Source: Hyella patelloides LEGE 07179 (lineage in GTDB: Bacteria > Cyanobacteriota > Cyanobacteriia > Cyanobacteriales > Xenococcaceae). From it: DNA of 36,232 bases. Every line of letters starts with the position of its first letter. Position 1 is the first letter of the stretch. Location: NCBI RefSeq assembly GCF_900659865.1, contig NZ_LR213804.1, positions 1 to 36,232 of the forward strand, read 5' to 3'. Shown here one piece after another: positions 1 through 8,389 of the stretch. A program made the translations under genes and the position numbers. Under the pieces are notes generated by a model, which saw nothing but the letters and a program-made list of their open reading frames with translations, was not told where the DNA came from and ran no database searches.

Positions 1-62
1 CGTTCATCAGGGATTTGTTTGAAATAGTCAATTAAGCTTTTATCTAAGTTTATTGAAGTCAT
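1..62 (-). CDS. ISAs1-family transposase, N-terminal fragment (runs off the left edge)
   Basis: Only the first 20 codons are inside the window, starting from the ATG at 62-60. The visible peptide contains SLIDYFKQIPDER, which resembles the N-terminus of ISAs1/H-repeat transposases, where a short 'LLxYFxxIxDPR' segment precedes the DDE domain. The DDE catalytic residues lie outside the window. About 50 bp upstream of the start (111-132) is a stretch reading, on the minus strand, GGGCTGTTTCATTC, which could be part of the terminal inverted repeat; the partner end is not visible, so the element boundary is a guess. The family call rests on a short motif only. Confidence 0.5.
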   Translation of the reverse strand, partial: MTSINLDKSLIDYFKQIPDE

Positions 63-213
63 TGCACGGTCAAATTAAGCTTTTACTTTAATTTACCTGA
101 CTTTAATTAAGAATGAAACAGCCCTACCTACTTACTGGTGAGAAAATTAAGTAGTGTTCTGTCAAGTTTTAGATAGTGGATTTACACAGAGCGAACAAGC
201 TAGATAATTAGAG

Positions 214-1845
214 CTAATTTATCTCTGTGGGATCGATAGGTAAGCGCACAGTTATAGTAGTTTTTCCTGGTTGACTGGTCAATGCCAAATCTCCTTGATG
301 TTTAGTGATAATCTTTTCGCTGATATGTAATCCTAAACCACTACCTTCCCCCATAGGTTTAGTTGTAAAAAAGGGTGTCAAAATTTTATCTTGAAGTTCC
401 AAAGGAATACCACAGCCAGAATCAGTAATTTGGACTTTAACCATACCATTGTCTGGTTCTATGACAATAATAAGAGTTCCTTGTTGTTCCATAGCCTGAA
501 TAGCGTTATGAATGAGATTTGTCCACACCTGGATTAATTCGTCTGGATAACACCAAATTTGTGGAATAGCTTGATACTCTCGAATAACTTTGATGTCGTG
601 TTTAATTTGATTATGATAAATCTCCAAAGCTGTTTCTATACCATCAGTAATGTTTGCTAATTCTTTTTCTCCTATGATGTCTTGTCTAGCATAATTTTTA
701 AGAGCAAAAACTATTTTTGATGCTCTTTCTACTGATGTAATAGTTGTAAGATTATTGTTAACTAAACGAGTCAAATTATATAGAAGTTGTAAAATCCAAT
801 TTACTTGAGAATGTTGCAGTAAAGGTAGAAATGGCGATACTTCTTCATAAATCCCAATATCAATGAGTAGATCGGCAATTTTGCGATAATTTTCGATTTC
901 ATATTCTTTTAGTTCCTTAGTTAGTTTTCTTTTTAAGGCGCGTTTTTCGCTAGAAAGCATCGGAGAGTAATTATTGATGGCATTTTTCATTAAGCTAAAA
1001 AATAATTTTTGTTCTGACTCATCAAGATACTGATTTAACTGGGGTAATTCTGCTAAAGATTCTGTAACAGCCTTACTGATATTACTGGCAGAAGTTTTAA
1101 TTGCTCCTAACGGCGTATTTATTTCATGGGCAACACTCGCTACTAATTGCCCTAAAGCAGCCATTTTTTCTTGGTCAATCAGTTGATTTTGAGTTTGCTC
1201 AAGGTCATTCATTGTTGCATTAAGAATGCGGTTTTTAAGCCATAATTGGCGATTAAACCACCAAAACACTCCTCCAAGAGAGATCGCAGCTAGAAGTAAA
1301 GCTAACGTACTACCTAAATCAGAACCTTGACTAGCTTCTTTTTATTTGAGTAAATAAATTTCGCCTAAAGTAGTAATTTCCTCGGACATATAATCGTAAA
1401 TAGGATCTACTATTTCCCGATCGATCGCGATCGCTTTCTCGATCTGGTTAGCTTGAATAAATTCAATCTCTTGATTAATAGCTGTATCGTACTGCTCGTA
1501 AAGATTAGCAATATAGTTGAGTTGATTGTTCTGTCGATCGATTTTTTTGAGCTCGCTGAAAATAAATTCAATTTCTTCACGTATTTCTGTTAACTCTTCT
1601 TGTTCTTCAGAACTAAATTTTTTAAGAGCGATTGCTTCCCATTCCAAAGCATTAATTTTACTGAGTTGTTCTGCCATTTTAACTAAGAGAACTTGGGCGT
1701 AATTGCTTTGTTCTGTCCACCGATTTAATCGATAAATACTAGCAGAGGTAGTTAAAGCAATTACAATCGATATGACTAATACTGACCATTGTGGTAATTG
1801 AAATTTCTCGTTTAATTTGTACCCAGATATAAAACTCTTCTTCAT
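214..1845 (-). pseudogene. Membrane sensor histidine kinase interrupted by an in-frame TAA
   Basis: Two open stretches on the minus strand, 1845-1342 (167 codons) and 1269-214 (351 codons from a GTG), are in the same frame. They are separated only by one TAA (1344-1342) and 24 sense codons. Read through, they give a single kinase of about 543 codons: a membrane helix near residues 18-38, a roughly 120-residue helical, acidic sensor region, a second membrane helix just after the stop (LALLLAAISLGGVFWWF), then a coiled linker, the HisKA box VASVAHEINTPLGAIK with the phospho-accepting His, an N box (NLIHNAIQAME), a G1 box (DSGCGIP) and a G2 box (GSGLGLHISEKI). The catalytic core is intact; the stop separates the sensor from the second membrane helix and the kinase. 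The codon context AAA-TAA-AAA is one base change from CAA or AAA. A sequencing error, a recent nonsense mutation, or a functional cytoplasmic kinase started at the GTG all remain possible. No response regulator gene is adjacent. Confidence 0.8.
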
Positions 1846-2084
1846 TGAACTTATAATAATGAAACTAGCCTCAACTATGGCAATTAGGCATAATCTAAAT
1901 AGATAAGCAATAACAGAACTTCAGAAATTACCTAAAGCAATCATTTTTATAATTCCCAAAATAGTGACATAAATCACAACACTATCTAATTTTGGTTATA
2001 GGTAGCGAAGTTTACGATAAAAATAAAGTATTTAAAATTGAAGATTTAGAGACTGTTCGTAATTTATCCTTCATCCCTTCAAAG

Positions 2085-3419
2085 TTATCCCACCAATAAA
2101 TTCTCTTCAGGATAGTGTAAAGAAGTCGGTTTGACATTTCCAATAAAAGCAGCAATTAATAATAAAATGCTTACTCTACCGATATACATGGCACAAATCA
2201 AAATCAACTGTGCGGTGCTATGTAAACTAGCAGTAATACCTGTGGATAAGCCGACAGTGGCAAAAGCAGAAATAACTTCAAAAAATATTTGAATAAAAAC
2301 AAGATTTGGTTCGACTAAAGAGATTAAAATTGTTACTACTACAATAGATGCAGCCGTCCCAAAAACTACTGCTATAGCCTTTAAAATTAAAGTACTAGGA
2401 ACTTCTCTTTGATATAAAACAACGTCATCTTTTCCTTGTAAGGCAGATTTTGTACAGTTTAATAATATTCTAAATGTGGTGGTTTTAATTCCCCCTCCTG
2501 TGCCACTTGGGCTAGCTCCAATAAACATAAAGCCCATGGTAATAAATAAACCAGCAGTAGTCATTTTTCCAATATCTATGCTGTTAAACCCTGCGGTTCT
2601 AGTAGTCATAGATTGAAACCAAGCCGTTAAAAATTTGTCTTGTAAGCTCAGATTTCTCAAAGTTGCTGGGTTATTAAATTCTGTTAAAAAGAAAGCAAAT
2701 GTTCCTACAATTAATAACAAAATAGTAGTACTAATTACTACTTTAAAATTAAGAGAAAAGCAAAATACTCTTTTCTGCCTTGAAATGTTTTTTCTTAACC
2801 ACAAATAAAATTCAATAATTACCTGATAACCAATACCGCCAAAAATAACTAAACCAGGAATCACTAAATTTACTAACCAAGAGCTTTTATATGCTACCAA
2901 ACTATCAGAAAATAAACTAAATCCTGCATTATTCCAAGCACTAATACTATGAAAAATAGAAAGCCATAAACCTCTAGATAAACCATACTCTTGAGCAAAA
3001 ACTTTTAATAGTAAAAATATCCCAGTAATTTCAAAAAATAAAGTTGTAGCAACAATCGAAACCACTAAACTATTACTACCTTGTAAAAAAGGGCGATCAA
3101 AAGACTCTTTAATAGCAAACTTTTGTTTTAAATCAAACTTGCGTCCGAGTAATAACATCAAAAAAGTAGTGGTCATCATATAACCGAATCCCCCTAGTTG
3201 AATTAAAAAAAGGATGGTTAATTGTCCCCAAAAAGAAAAATATGTACCAGTATCTACCACTGCTAAACCAGTTACACAAACCGCAGAAGTAGAGGTAAAT
3301 AAAGCCACCATTGGATTATTCCAGCTACCATCATTAGTAGCAAAAGGCAGGATCAATAGTATAGTACCTATCAAAATTAAAGCCAAAAAACCCAAACAAA
3401 CTGTCCTAGCGATCGTCAT
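2085..3419 (-). CDS. ktrB: K+ uptake membrane subunit, TrkH/KtrB family
   Basis: A 444-residue polytopic membrane protein with the fourfold membrane-pore-membrane layout of the Trk/Ktr/HKT superfamily. The four pore loops are recognisable, each with the selectivity-filter glycine: TSTSAVCVTGLAVVDT (Gly51), SAWNNAGFSLF (Gly166), TRTAGFNSID (Gly277) and AFATVGLSTGIT (Gly390). The stretch GASPSGTGGGIKTTT (301-315) corresponds to the conserved intramembrane-loop region that gates KtrB. Length fits KtrB (about 440-450) rather than longer TrkH. In this family the pore works with a cytoplasmic RCK-domain subunit (KtrA/TrkA) and, in cyanobacteria, mediates Na+-dependent K+ uptake used in osmotic adaptation; no KtrA gene lies in the window. 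Start: the ATG at 3419 precedes the first hydrophobic segment directly. Confidence 0.9.
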   Translation of the reverse strand: MTIARTVCLGFLALILIGTILLILPFATNDGSWNNPMVALFTSTSAVCVTGLAVVDTGTYFSFWGQLTILFLIQLGGFGYMMTTTFLMLLLGRKFDLKQKFAIKESFDRPFLQGSNSLVVSIVATTLFFEITGIFLLLKVFAQEYGLSRGLWLSIFHSISAWNNAGFSLFSDSLVAYKSSWLVNLVIPGLVIFGGIGYQVIIEFYLWLRKNISRQKRVFCFSLNFKVVISTTILLLIVGTFAFFLTEFNNPATLRNLSLQDKFLTAWFQSMTTRTAGFNSIDIGKMTTAGLFITMGFMFIGASPSGTGGGIKTTTFRILLNCTKSALQGKDDVVLYQREVPSTLILKAIAVVFGTAASIVVVTILISLVEPNLVFIQIFFEVISAFATVGLSTGITASLHSTAQLILICAMYIGRVSILLLIAAFIGNVKPTSLHYPEENLLVG

Positions 3420-3485
3420 AAAAAAGAGTAATTAATAATTAAATTTGCTTTATACAAGGAACGTCATCTTATCAAAGTTTTCTTC

Positions 3486-3507
3486 TTCATCCCTCATCCC
3501 TCATCCT
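3486..3507. repeat. Heptanucleotide STRR (CATCCCT, three units)
   Basis: Three consecutive units of the 7-mer CATCCCT lie directly after the stop codon of the glycosyltransferase gene. The same word in the opposite orientation recurs around 17482-17527. Short tandemly repeated heptamers are typical of cyanobacterial intergenic DNA. Confidence 0.75.
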
Positions 3508-4491
3508 TTATTTCTCAATCACCCACTTAACCAAACCTTGCCATTCCGCAGACTGAGTTAAATTATAAACATTAAATTCAATACCCCAATTTTGAGAAAA
3601 AACAGCAAAGCTTTCGATCCAGTTGATAGTAGTTTCCAGAGGAGAAAAAGGACTATATTGCCAAGACTTTTTTAAATACTCAGTCATCTCTGTAAGATGT
3701 TTTGTATAGTACAAATACCAAGCAATCCAGACTGTTGTGCCATAACGCACCGAAGATTCCATTAACCTAACTTTATTTGGTAAATTGGGCTGAGCAAAAA
3801 AGTTATCCATGACTGCGGAGAGAGATTTTGCTTGGGGTAAGCCTTTGTGCATCGCACTCTCTTCATGCTGACGATAATGTACGGTGATTTCCTTTAACCA
3901 AGCAGTTTTACAGCCTTTTAAAGCCATTCTCAAAACTAAATCGGTATCTTCTGCGGGAGGAAAGCGGGAATCGAAACCTCCTGCATATTCCAGCCATTCG
4001 CGACGAAACATCATAGCACTAGGTAATACTGGTTTCCAACGTAACCATCCCGCTAAATCTAACTCTGGCACATCTTCCCAAGGACGGACATCCAATATTT
4101 TATTGCCTTCAGAGTCTACTCTTTGCCAACCACTGTGAACAATACCTAAATCCCATCTTTCTGCAAAGATAGCGGATTGGGCTGATAGCTTACCTGGTAA
4201 AAAATAATCATCCGCATCCAAAAAAGCAATTAAATTTCCCTGTGCTTGGGATAGACCATTATTACGTGCTGCTGCGACTCCTTGATTGTTTTGTTTGAAA
4301 TAACGAATGCGATTGCGGTGAAGCTTTAAAACTTCTTGAGTATAATCTGTTGAACCGTCATCAATTACTATTATCTCGTACTTACAGTCTTCTTGTAGTA
4401 AAACACTTTCTACTGCTTTGATAATATAACGATCGCAGTTATAGGTGGGAATAATAACGCTAATTAGTGCTTCGTTTCCCGCAACTCCCAT
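3508..4491 (-). CDS. Family 2 glycosyltransferase (GT-A fold)
   Basis: A 327-residue soluble protein. The N-terminal 110 residues are a classical GT2 nucleotide-sugar-binding domain: SVIIPTYNCDRYI (beta1), EIIVIDDGSTDYT (nucleotide-binding Asp pair), GVAAARNNGL and AFLDADDYFLP carrying the DxD-type metal/diphosphate motif. Residues around 165-185 (GGFDSRFPPAEDTDLVLRM) contain the 'ED' motif that supplies the catalytic base in inverting GT2 enzymes. Such enzymes add sugars to exopolysaccharide, O-antigen or glycolipid acceptors; the donor and acceptor cannot be told from sequence. The C-terminal 120 residues are less conserved and lack membrane helices. It stands alone between ktrB and a repeat-rich gap, so context does not tie it to a polysaccharide cluster. 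Confidence 0.88.
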   Translation of the reverse strand: MGVAGNEALISVIIPTYNCDRYIIKAVESVLLQEDCKYEIIVIDDGSTDYTQEVLKLHRNRIRYFKQNNQGVAAARNNGLSQAQGNLIAFLDADDYFLPGKLSAQSAIFAERWDLGIVHSGWQRVDSEGNKILDVRPWEDVPELDLAGWLRWKPVLPSAMMFRREWLEYAGGFDSRFPPAEDTDLVLRMALKGCKTAWLKEITVHYRQHEESAMHKGLPQAKSLSAVMDNFFAQPNLPNKVRLMESSVRYGTTVWIAWYLYYTKHLTEMTEYLKKSWQYSPFSPLETTINWIESFAVFSQNWGIEFNVYNLTQSAEWQGLVKWVIEK

Positions 4492-4686
4492 AGGACAATT
4501 TATCTCTTGATTGCAAAACGTAATCTTACTACGCCATTACTCTAGGCTCAACTATTTTAGCTTCTATCTTTTATTTTCGTTGTATTGAGAAGTGCGATTT
4601 TCAATGCTAATTATAAGTATCCGTGCAAAATAGATTACGAGCGTGGAAATAGGCAATCCGCAAGAGAGAACAGGCAAGAGTCAATA

Positions 4687-4800
4687 CTCGCGCGACGCGC
4701 GATGCCCTAAAGGACTTCCTTCGGTCGCGCGATGCGGAGCGAGTCCTTTAGGGAAGCTATATGCGGAGCGGTATCCTTTAGGAGTCCTTTAGGGCGTTCC
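4687..4800. repeat. GC-rich palindromic interspersed repeat (copy 1)
   Basis: A GC-rich island in AT-rich surroundings built from short inverted words: CGCGACGCGCG, CCCTAAAGGACTTCCTTCGG, ATGCGGAGCGGTATCC and CCTTTAGGAGTCCTTTAGGG. The same words recur at 22417-22524 in a different order, marking a dispersed cyanobacterial repeat family able to form nested hairpins. It carries no gene of its own and butts directly against the truncated reading frame that follows. Confidence 0.75.
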
Positions 4801-5006
4801 GACAGCACGAGGAAACCTTATTAATCGATCTAAATGCAATCACTAAAATAGAACCATGTTTTGATCCTATATTAAATAGCTCTTATAAGTTTTGTATAGG
4901 CGAGCCAAATATAACTACCCTGATCTTGTCGCAAGAGCTTATTGAAAAGCTTGAAGAAGATTATGGTGAAACTATATTTTCTAATAAATTGGAACAACTT
5001 AGTTAG
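4783..5006 (+). pseudogene. Start-less reading frame truncated by the preceding repeat
   Basis: The frame reading ETLLIDLNAITKIEPCFDP and ending EDYGETIFSNKLEQLS (stop TAG 5004-5006) is open for about 70 codons. It has no ATG, GTG or TTG start before its middle, and its upstream part runs into the GC-rich repeat, where the first in-frame stop is a TAG just before 4783. Amino-acid composition (acidic helical C-terminus, alternating hydrophobics) is protein-like. The 'LLIDLNxIxxI' start is vaguely like STAS-type beta strands, but I do not recognise the family. Best explanation: the 3' end of a small gene whose 5' end was lost when the repeat inserted. It could also be chance openness. Confidence 0.35.
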
Positions 5007-5057
5007 TAAGAGACTTGGTAAAAGCGAAGGGAATTCTTAACAGGGAACAGAAATTAT

Positions 5058-5306
5058 TTAGTCGTGTGGTCTATTCAACTGAAAAGTGCAGTCAATACTA
5101 ACTTTTAGCTTCTTGAGATAATAAGTTTCTCGATCGCAGTTCTCATAATTGTCAAGTAAAATCCCAATTCTCCTTTGCTCTTCGGTGTGCATTCTTTCAA
5201 AGGAGCAGTTTTGTTTATAACTAAAAGAAACGCTTATAATCCGAAAGAAGAACATAGATGATAGTTCTTCCCTCAGATTTTGATTAGGTGATAATTCTTC
5301 TAGCAT
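5058..5306 (-). CDS. Hypothetical 82-residue protein
   Basis: The protein begins MLEELSPNQNLREEL. Its ATG (5306-5304) lies 7 nt downstream of the stop codon of the small gene at 5314-5466, so it could be translated by coupling as the last gene of that operon. I recognise no family. The composition (Cys, Phe, Tyr and Arg scattered) is unremarkable, and there are no membrane segments. The second copy of the surrounding module has no equivalent: there the SDR gene occupies this place. It may be a chance reading frame. Confidence 0.3.
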   Translation of the reverse strand: MLEELSPNQNLREELSSMFFFRIISVSFSYKQNCSFERMHTEEQRRIGILLDNYENCDRETYYLKKLKVSIDCTFQLNRPHD

Positions 5307-5313
5307 TAGCTAA

Positions 5314-5466
5314 TTATCTTTTAGAATGCAAGCTTCCCAGATGATTTCCATAAAAAAGGCTAAATTGCCAAAATTTATTGAGCCATAACTGATTTTTTTG
5401 CTCTACATTATCAATTTGGTTATTGTTGGTTTTTTGTGATTTGAGATTGAATTTAGAATGATTCAT
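5314..5466 (-). CDS. Small protein C, copy 1 (50 aa; WQFSLFYG family)
   Basis: A 50-residue protein, too short for usual gene callers, preceded by a good ribosome-binding site (AGGAG, 6 nt before the ATG). Its reality is supported by a paralogue at 7979-8143: the N-terminal halves differ, but the C-terminal core LWLxKFWQFSLFYG followed by SLHSxK is shared, and both have the same AGGAG-N6-ATG arrangement. The core is aromatic and amphipathic, suggestive of a membrane-surface or partner-binding helix rather than an enzyme. It is third in the order A-B-C, 42 bp after gene B, and transcribed away from the LysR gene. Function unknown; no named family recognised. Confidence 0.7.
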   Translation of the reverse strand: MNHSKFNLKSQKTNNNQIDNVEQKNQLWLNKFWQFSLFYGNHLGSLHSKR

Positions 5467-5508
5467 TTTGAACTCCTAATTGATGATTATTGAGAATTGT
5501 TGATGATT

Positions 5509-5718
5509 TCAAGCACTGTGATGACGTTGTTCAATCCACACTCTGACATCACGATCTGAATCAAAGGCATAGGATTTATTGTTAATGGGATCGTCAACTT
5601 GCCAATACGAGTTTCCGTAGCTATCGCGCTTGAATTGAACAAGAGGTTCTTGCTTTTGAGCTACTAAATTACGTCCTATATCTTTAAAAGTATTGACGAT
5701 TAAATTGACTATTTTCAT
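5509..5718 (-). CDS. Small protein B, copy 1 (69 aa; YWQVxD family)
   Basis: A 69-residue protein with a strong Shine-Dalgarno (GAGGGAG) upstream of its ATG. The N-terminal 20 residues form an amphipathic helix (MKIVNLIVNTFKDIGRNLV). The rest reads as a compact fold with YGNSYWQVDDPINNKSYAF and SDRDVRVWIEQRHHSA at the end. The paralogue at 8180-8389 keeps GNSYWQV, NKSY and SDRDVRxWIEERxHxA. Small proteins with a 'YWQVYDP...V..W.E.R' pattern are, as far as I recall, common and uncharacterised in cyanobacteria. It is the middle gene of the A-B-C operon divergent from the LysR regulator; regulation by that LysR is inferred from the layout. Confidence 0.82.
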   Translation of the reverse strand: MKIVNLIVNTFKDIGRNLVAQKQEPLVQFKRDSYGNSYWQVDDPINNKSYAFDSDRDVRVWIEQRHHSA

Positions 5719-5829
5719 GGTTGATACTCCCTCGAAAAATAGATTTTTAGAACAGGATTTACGATTAAAAGACTCAGATTGATGATGAAAATAAACTGAG
5801 AACTTATCGTAATTATGAATCGGGAAAAA

Positions 5830-5985
5830 CTAGGATAGAGTTTTGGAGCTTTTACTTGCTTTTTGCTGACGAGAATTGAGAGTAAAGCTTCGTACTTTAT
5901 TCATCAAACCAATTAAATATTGTTGATTATCTTGGATATAGCGATCGCTAATATTTCTCGCTTCTGACTGTAAAAGAATTTTCAT
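5830..5985 (-). CDS. Small protein A, copy 1 (51 aa; MKILLQSEA family)
   Basis: A 51-residue basic, helical protein, first gene of the A-B-C operon, with AGGAG 6 nt before the ATG. The paralogue at 8461-8607 shares MKILLQ, EA, N(N)QQYLIGL and a Lys/Ser-rich tail, in the same position and with the same ribosome-binding spacing. A HIP1 site lies inside the coding region. No family recognised. Position immediately next to the conserved divergent promoter block suggests it is the first target of the LysR regulator (inference). Confidence 0.7.
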   Translation of the reverse strand: MKILLQSEARNISDRYIQDNQQYLIGLMNKVRSFTLNSRQQKASKSSKTLS

Positions 5986-6033
5986 GTTATGCTCCTGTTT
6001 ATCTTGATTCAGAAGATTTTTACTTTCAATAGA

Positions 6034-6103
6034 TAAACTGTAGCTATTTAATTTCTGAACAACAAAACAAAATCTGCATAATAGACATGAATAAAATTAA
6101 TAG
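6034..6103. promoter_or_regulatory. Conserved divergent regulatory block, copy 1
   Basis: Between gene A (minus strand) and the LysR gene (plus strand) a 70-bp block aligns without gaps to 8657-8726, with 57 identical positions by my hand count, more than the surrounding intergenic DNA. It contains the invariant word AACAACAAAACAA and the box ATGAATAAAATTAAT, which fits the T-N11-A form of LysR sites but with one arm imperfect. It probably holds the regulator's operator and the divergent promoters. Confidence 0.65.
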
Positions 6104-6165
6104 ATAAAAAAACAGTAACCTTTGTTAAGTTAGAGATCCTAGTCAAGAGATTGATAAATGGACTT

Positions 6166-7068
6166 ATGAGCGCGATCGATCCCTATAAACTGAAAATCTC
6201 ACAGTTACGAATCCTAGTTGCAGTGGCGGATTATCGTAATTTTAGTGAGGCTGCTTTACATCTAGAGATTTCTCAATCAGCAGTCAGTCATGCGATCGCA
6301 ACTTTAGAAGCAGAATTAGGCGTAATCTTATTTCATCGGGGACGCAATGGAGCAAATTTAACCTCTGTAGGAGAGCCGTTAATCGAACCAGCTAGAGAAA
6401 TACTCAATCTATTACAAAAGATAGCGATCGAAGCTAATCGAGCTAAAGGATTAGAAGGTGGCAACGTTAGACTGGTATCCTTTCGTAGTGCAGCAACTCA
6501 TATATTACCTGTCTTAATAGCTCAGTTTCGTCGGCAGTTTCCTTTAATTAAAGTAAGTGTTAATGATGTTGACGAACATTCTGAAATTGAAAGTATCCTG
6601 CGTTCGAGTAAGGCAGATATTGGTTTATTCGATTTACCTTGCTCTGAGGAGTTTGAAACCTGGGAAATTTATCGCGATGAATATGTAGTATTGTTACCCC
6701 ACAGCTTAGAACTAAACCAAACACAATTGACTTGGGAAAAATTAGCAGCATATCCTTTGATTCTCTCGACAAAAAATAGCTGTTCTCTACAAATTAGAGA
6801 CTACTTACAGCGATCGCCAGAAAAAATTAATATTGCTTATGAAGTGAGTCAGGACTCAACTATAGTTAGTATGGCAGAGCAGGGCTTAGGTGCGGGTATT
6901 TTGCCTCGACTTGCTGCTGAACCAGTTCCCGAACAACTAAAAATGTATTCTTTGCCAGTTCCACTAGAAAGAATTATTAAAGCAGCAGTGCTTAAAGATG
7001 CGCTGCATACTCCAGCCGTTTTTGCTTTTCTCGACGTTTTAAAAGATTATAAAGCAGTCACTATTTAG
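6166..7068 (+). CDS. LysR-type transcriptional regulator, copy 1
   Basis: A 300-residue regulator. The winged helix-turn-helix is at residues 8-66 (KLKISQLRILVAVADYRNF, then SQSAVSHAIATLEAELG as the recognition region). The C-terminal periplasmic-binding-like effector domain runs from about residue 90, with VRLVSFRSAATHILPVL at its first strand. I chose the ATG at 6166 rather than the TTG at 6151 because the paralogue at 8830 starts at the matching Met (M-S/N-AIDP). The two regulators agree over most of their length. The gene is divergent from small genes A-B-C and is followed by an SDR gene in the same direction. LysR proteins usually bind between themselves and the divergent target and respond to a metabolite; the effector here is unknown. 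Confidence 0.9.
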   Translation: MSAIDPYKLKISQLRILVAVADYRNFSEAALHLEISQSAVSHAIATLEAELGVILFHRGRNGANLTSVGEPLIEPAREILNLLQKIAIEANRAKGLEGGNVRLVSFRSAATHILPVLIAQFRRQFPLIKVSVNDVDEHSEIESILRSSKADIGLFDLPCSEEFETWEIYRDEYVVLLPHSLELNQTQLTWEKLAAYPLILSTKNSCSLQIRDYLQRSPEKINIAYEVSQDSTIVSMAEQGLGAGILPRLAAEPVPEQLKMYSLPVPLERIIKAAVLKDALHTPAVFAFLDVLKDYKAVTI

Positions 7069-7141
7069 CCAGATCGAAAAATTCTGGCTGAATAAGTGGT
7101 AATTTTTGATAAATGTTCAACGATCGATATTTAATGTCAAT

Positions 7142-7915
7142 ATGGTTTCAATTAAAGAACAAATCGTCGTAATTACAGGTGCAAGTAGTGGTATTGGGGC
7201 AGCTTGTGCTAAACAATTTGCTCAAGAGGGTGCATCTTTGATTTTAGCTGCACGCCGAAAAGAAAAACTCGAAGCAGTTGCAGCAGAGATTAAAGCAACT
7301 TATAAGGTTAAAACTCATCTGTTAGAGATGGATGTCAGCGATCGCGCTACCGTAGAAACCACCTTAGCATCTTTACCCGAACCCTGGAACAAAGTAGATA
7401 TTTTAGTTAATAATGCGGGGTTAAGTCGTGGTATGGATAAACTCCAAGAAGGTGATATCCAAAATTGGGAAGAAATGATCGATACCAATGTTAAAGGGTT
7501 ACTATACGTAACGCGATCGCTTTTACCAGGAATGGTAGCCAGAAACCAGGGACATATTATTAATATTGGCTCAATTGCGGGACATCAAGCCTATCCAGGG
7601 GGTAATGTCTATTGTGCCACCAAAGCAGCCGTTAGAGCTTTATCGGAAGGCTTAAAAATGGATTTATTCGCTACTCCCATTCGTGTTAGTTCCGTCGATC
7701 CTGGTACGGTAGAAACTGATTTTAGTAAAGTGCGTTTTCGTGGAGATATAGAACGAGCTAAAAAAGTATACGAAGGAATGAACGCCTTAACTCCCCAGGA
7801 TATTGCAGAAATTGTAGTTTTTTGCGCCACTCGTCCGAGCAACGTTAACATCAGTGAATTATTGGTACTAGCCACAGATCAATCAAGCGCAACGATGGTT
7901 AACCGATCTAGCTAA
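7142..7915 (+). CDS. YdfG-like NADP-dependent short-chain dehydrogenase
   Basis: A 257-residue classical SDR: cofactor motif TGASSGIGAACA (residues 11-22), ARR after beta2 (NADP preference), NNAGLSRG, IINIGSIAGHQAYPGGNVYCATKAA carrying the catalytic Ser, Tyr and Lys in order, and PGTVETDFSKVRF as in YdfG-type enzymes. YdfG reduces or oxidises 3-hydroxy acids such as serine and 3-hydroxypropionate; sulfoacetaldehyde reductase IsfD from taurine-nitrogen pathways belongs to the same group. I chose the ATG at 7142 over an upstream TTG at 7106 because the protein then begins just before the first beta strand. It follows the first LysR gene by 73 bp and lies between the two copies of the LysR/small-gene module. 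A link with the transaminase and exporter 9-14 kb downstream is possible but unproven. Confidence 0.85.
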   Translation: MVSIKEQIVVITGASSGIGAACAKQFAQEGASLILAARRKEKLEAVAAEIKATYKVKTHLLEMDVSDRATVETTLASLPEPWNKVDILVNNAGLSRGMDKLQEGDIQNWEEMIDTNVKGLLYVTRSLLPGMVARNQGHIINIGSIAGHQAYPGGNVYCATKAAVRALSEGLKMDLFATPIRVSSVDPGTVETDFSKVRFRGDIERAKKVYEGMNALTPQDIAEIVVFCATRPSNVNISELLVLATDQSSATMVNRSS

Positions 7916-7978
7916 TATCGCTGCGCGGAAGTAGTAAAGTATCAATTTATCTGCCATTTTTAGAGAGATAAATCAAGT

Positions 7979-8143
7979 CTAAAGTTTAGGGTTTTTCCGA
8001 GAATGCAAGCTTGCCAAATAATCGCCATAAAAAAGGCTAAATTGCCAAAATTTCTTGAGCCATAACCCAACTTTTTTCTCTAAAGTTAAAACTCGATCGC
8101 TATTAGCGTTAGGTAATTGAAAATTAGATTTAGTGTAGTTCAT
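7979..8143 (-). CDS. Small protein C, copy 2 (54 aa)
   Basis: Paralogue of the 50-residue protein at 5314-5466. It has the same AGGAG-N6-ATG start, a variable N-terminal half, then LWLKKFWQFSLFYGDYLASL and a slightly longer tail ending HSRKNPKL. Conservation at the DNA level extends through the core (the words AAAAAAGGCTAAATTGCCAA and GAATGCAAGCTT occur in both). Last gene of the second A-B-C set; 36 bp separate it from gene B. It converges on the SDR gene. Confidence 0.7.
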   Translation of the reverse strand: MNYTKSNFQLPNANSDRVLTLEKKVGLWLKKFWQFSLFYGDYLASLHSRKNPKL

Positions 8144-8179
8144 TTTGTTCTCCTAATTTAATAATTGTTGCTGAAACTT

Positions 8180-8389
8180 TTACGCATGGTGATAACGTTC
8201 TTCAATCCAAGCTCTGACATCTCTATCAGAACCAAAACGGTAAGATTTGTTAGTAGTAAAATCGTAAACTTGCCAGTATGAGTTACCATGGCGATCGTGT
8301 TTTTGTTCGATATGAGGTTCATTGTGGTTTACTACCAAGCTACGTCCGATATTTTGCAATATGTTGACTATTGAACTGATGAGTTTCAT
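8180..8389 (-). CDS. Small protein B, copy 2 (69 aa)
   Basis: Paralogue of 5509-5718: amphipathic N-terminal helix (MKLISSIVNILQNIGRSLVV), then HGNSYWQVYDFTTNKSYRF and SDRDVRAWIEERYHHA. The frame is open to an upstream ATG at 8428, but the start at 8389 matches the paralogue and has GGAGG 8 nt upstream, so the shorter protein is preferred. Equal length to copy 1 and conserved motifs indicate purifying selection on both copies. Confidence 0.82.
   Translation of the reverse strand: MKLISSIVNILQNIGRSLVVNHNEPHIEQKHDRHGNSYWQVYDFTTNKSYRFGSDRDVRAWIEERYHHA

Noticed and set aside
6151-6165. TTG start for the first LysR gene
   Set aside because: The ATG at 6166 aligns with the start of the paralogue; the five extra codons are not shared.
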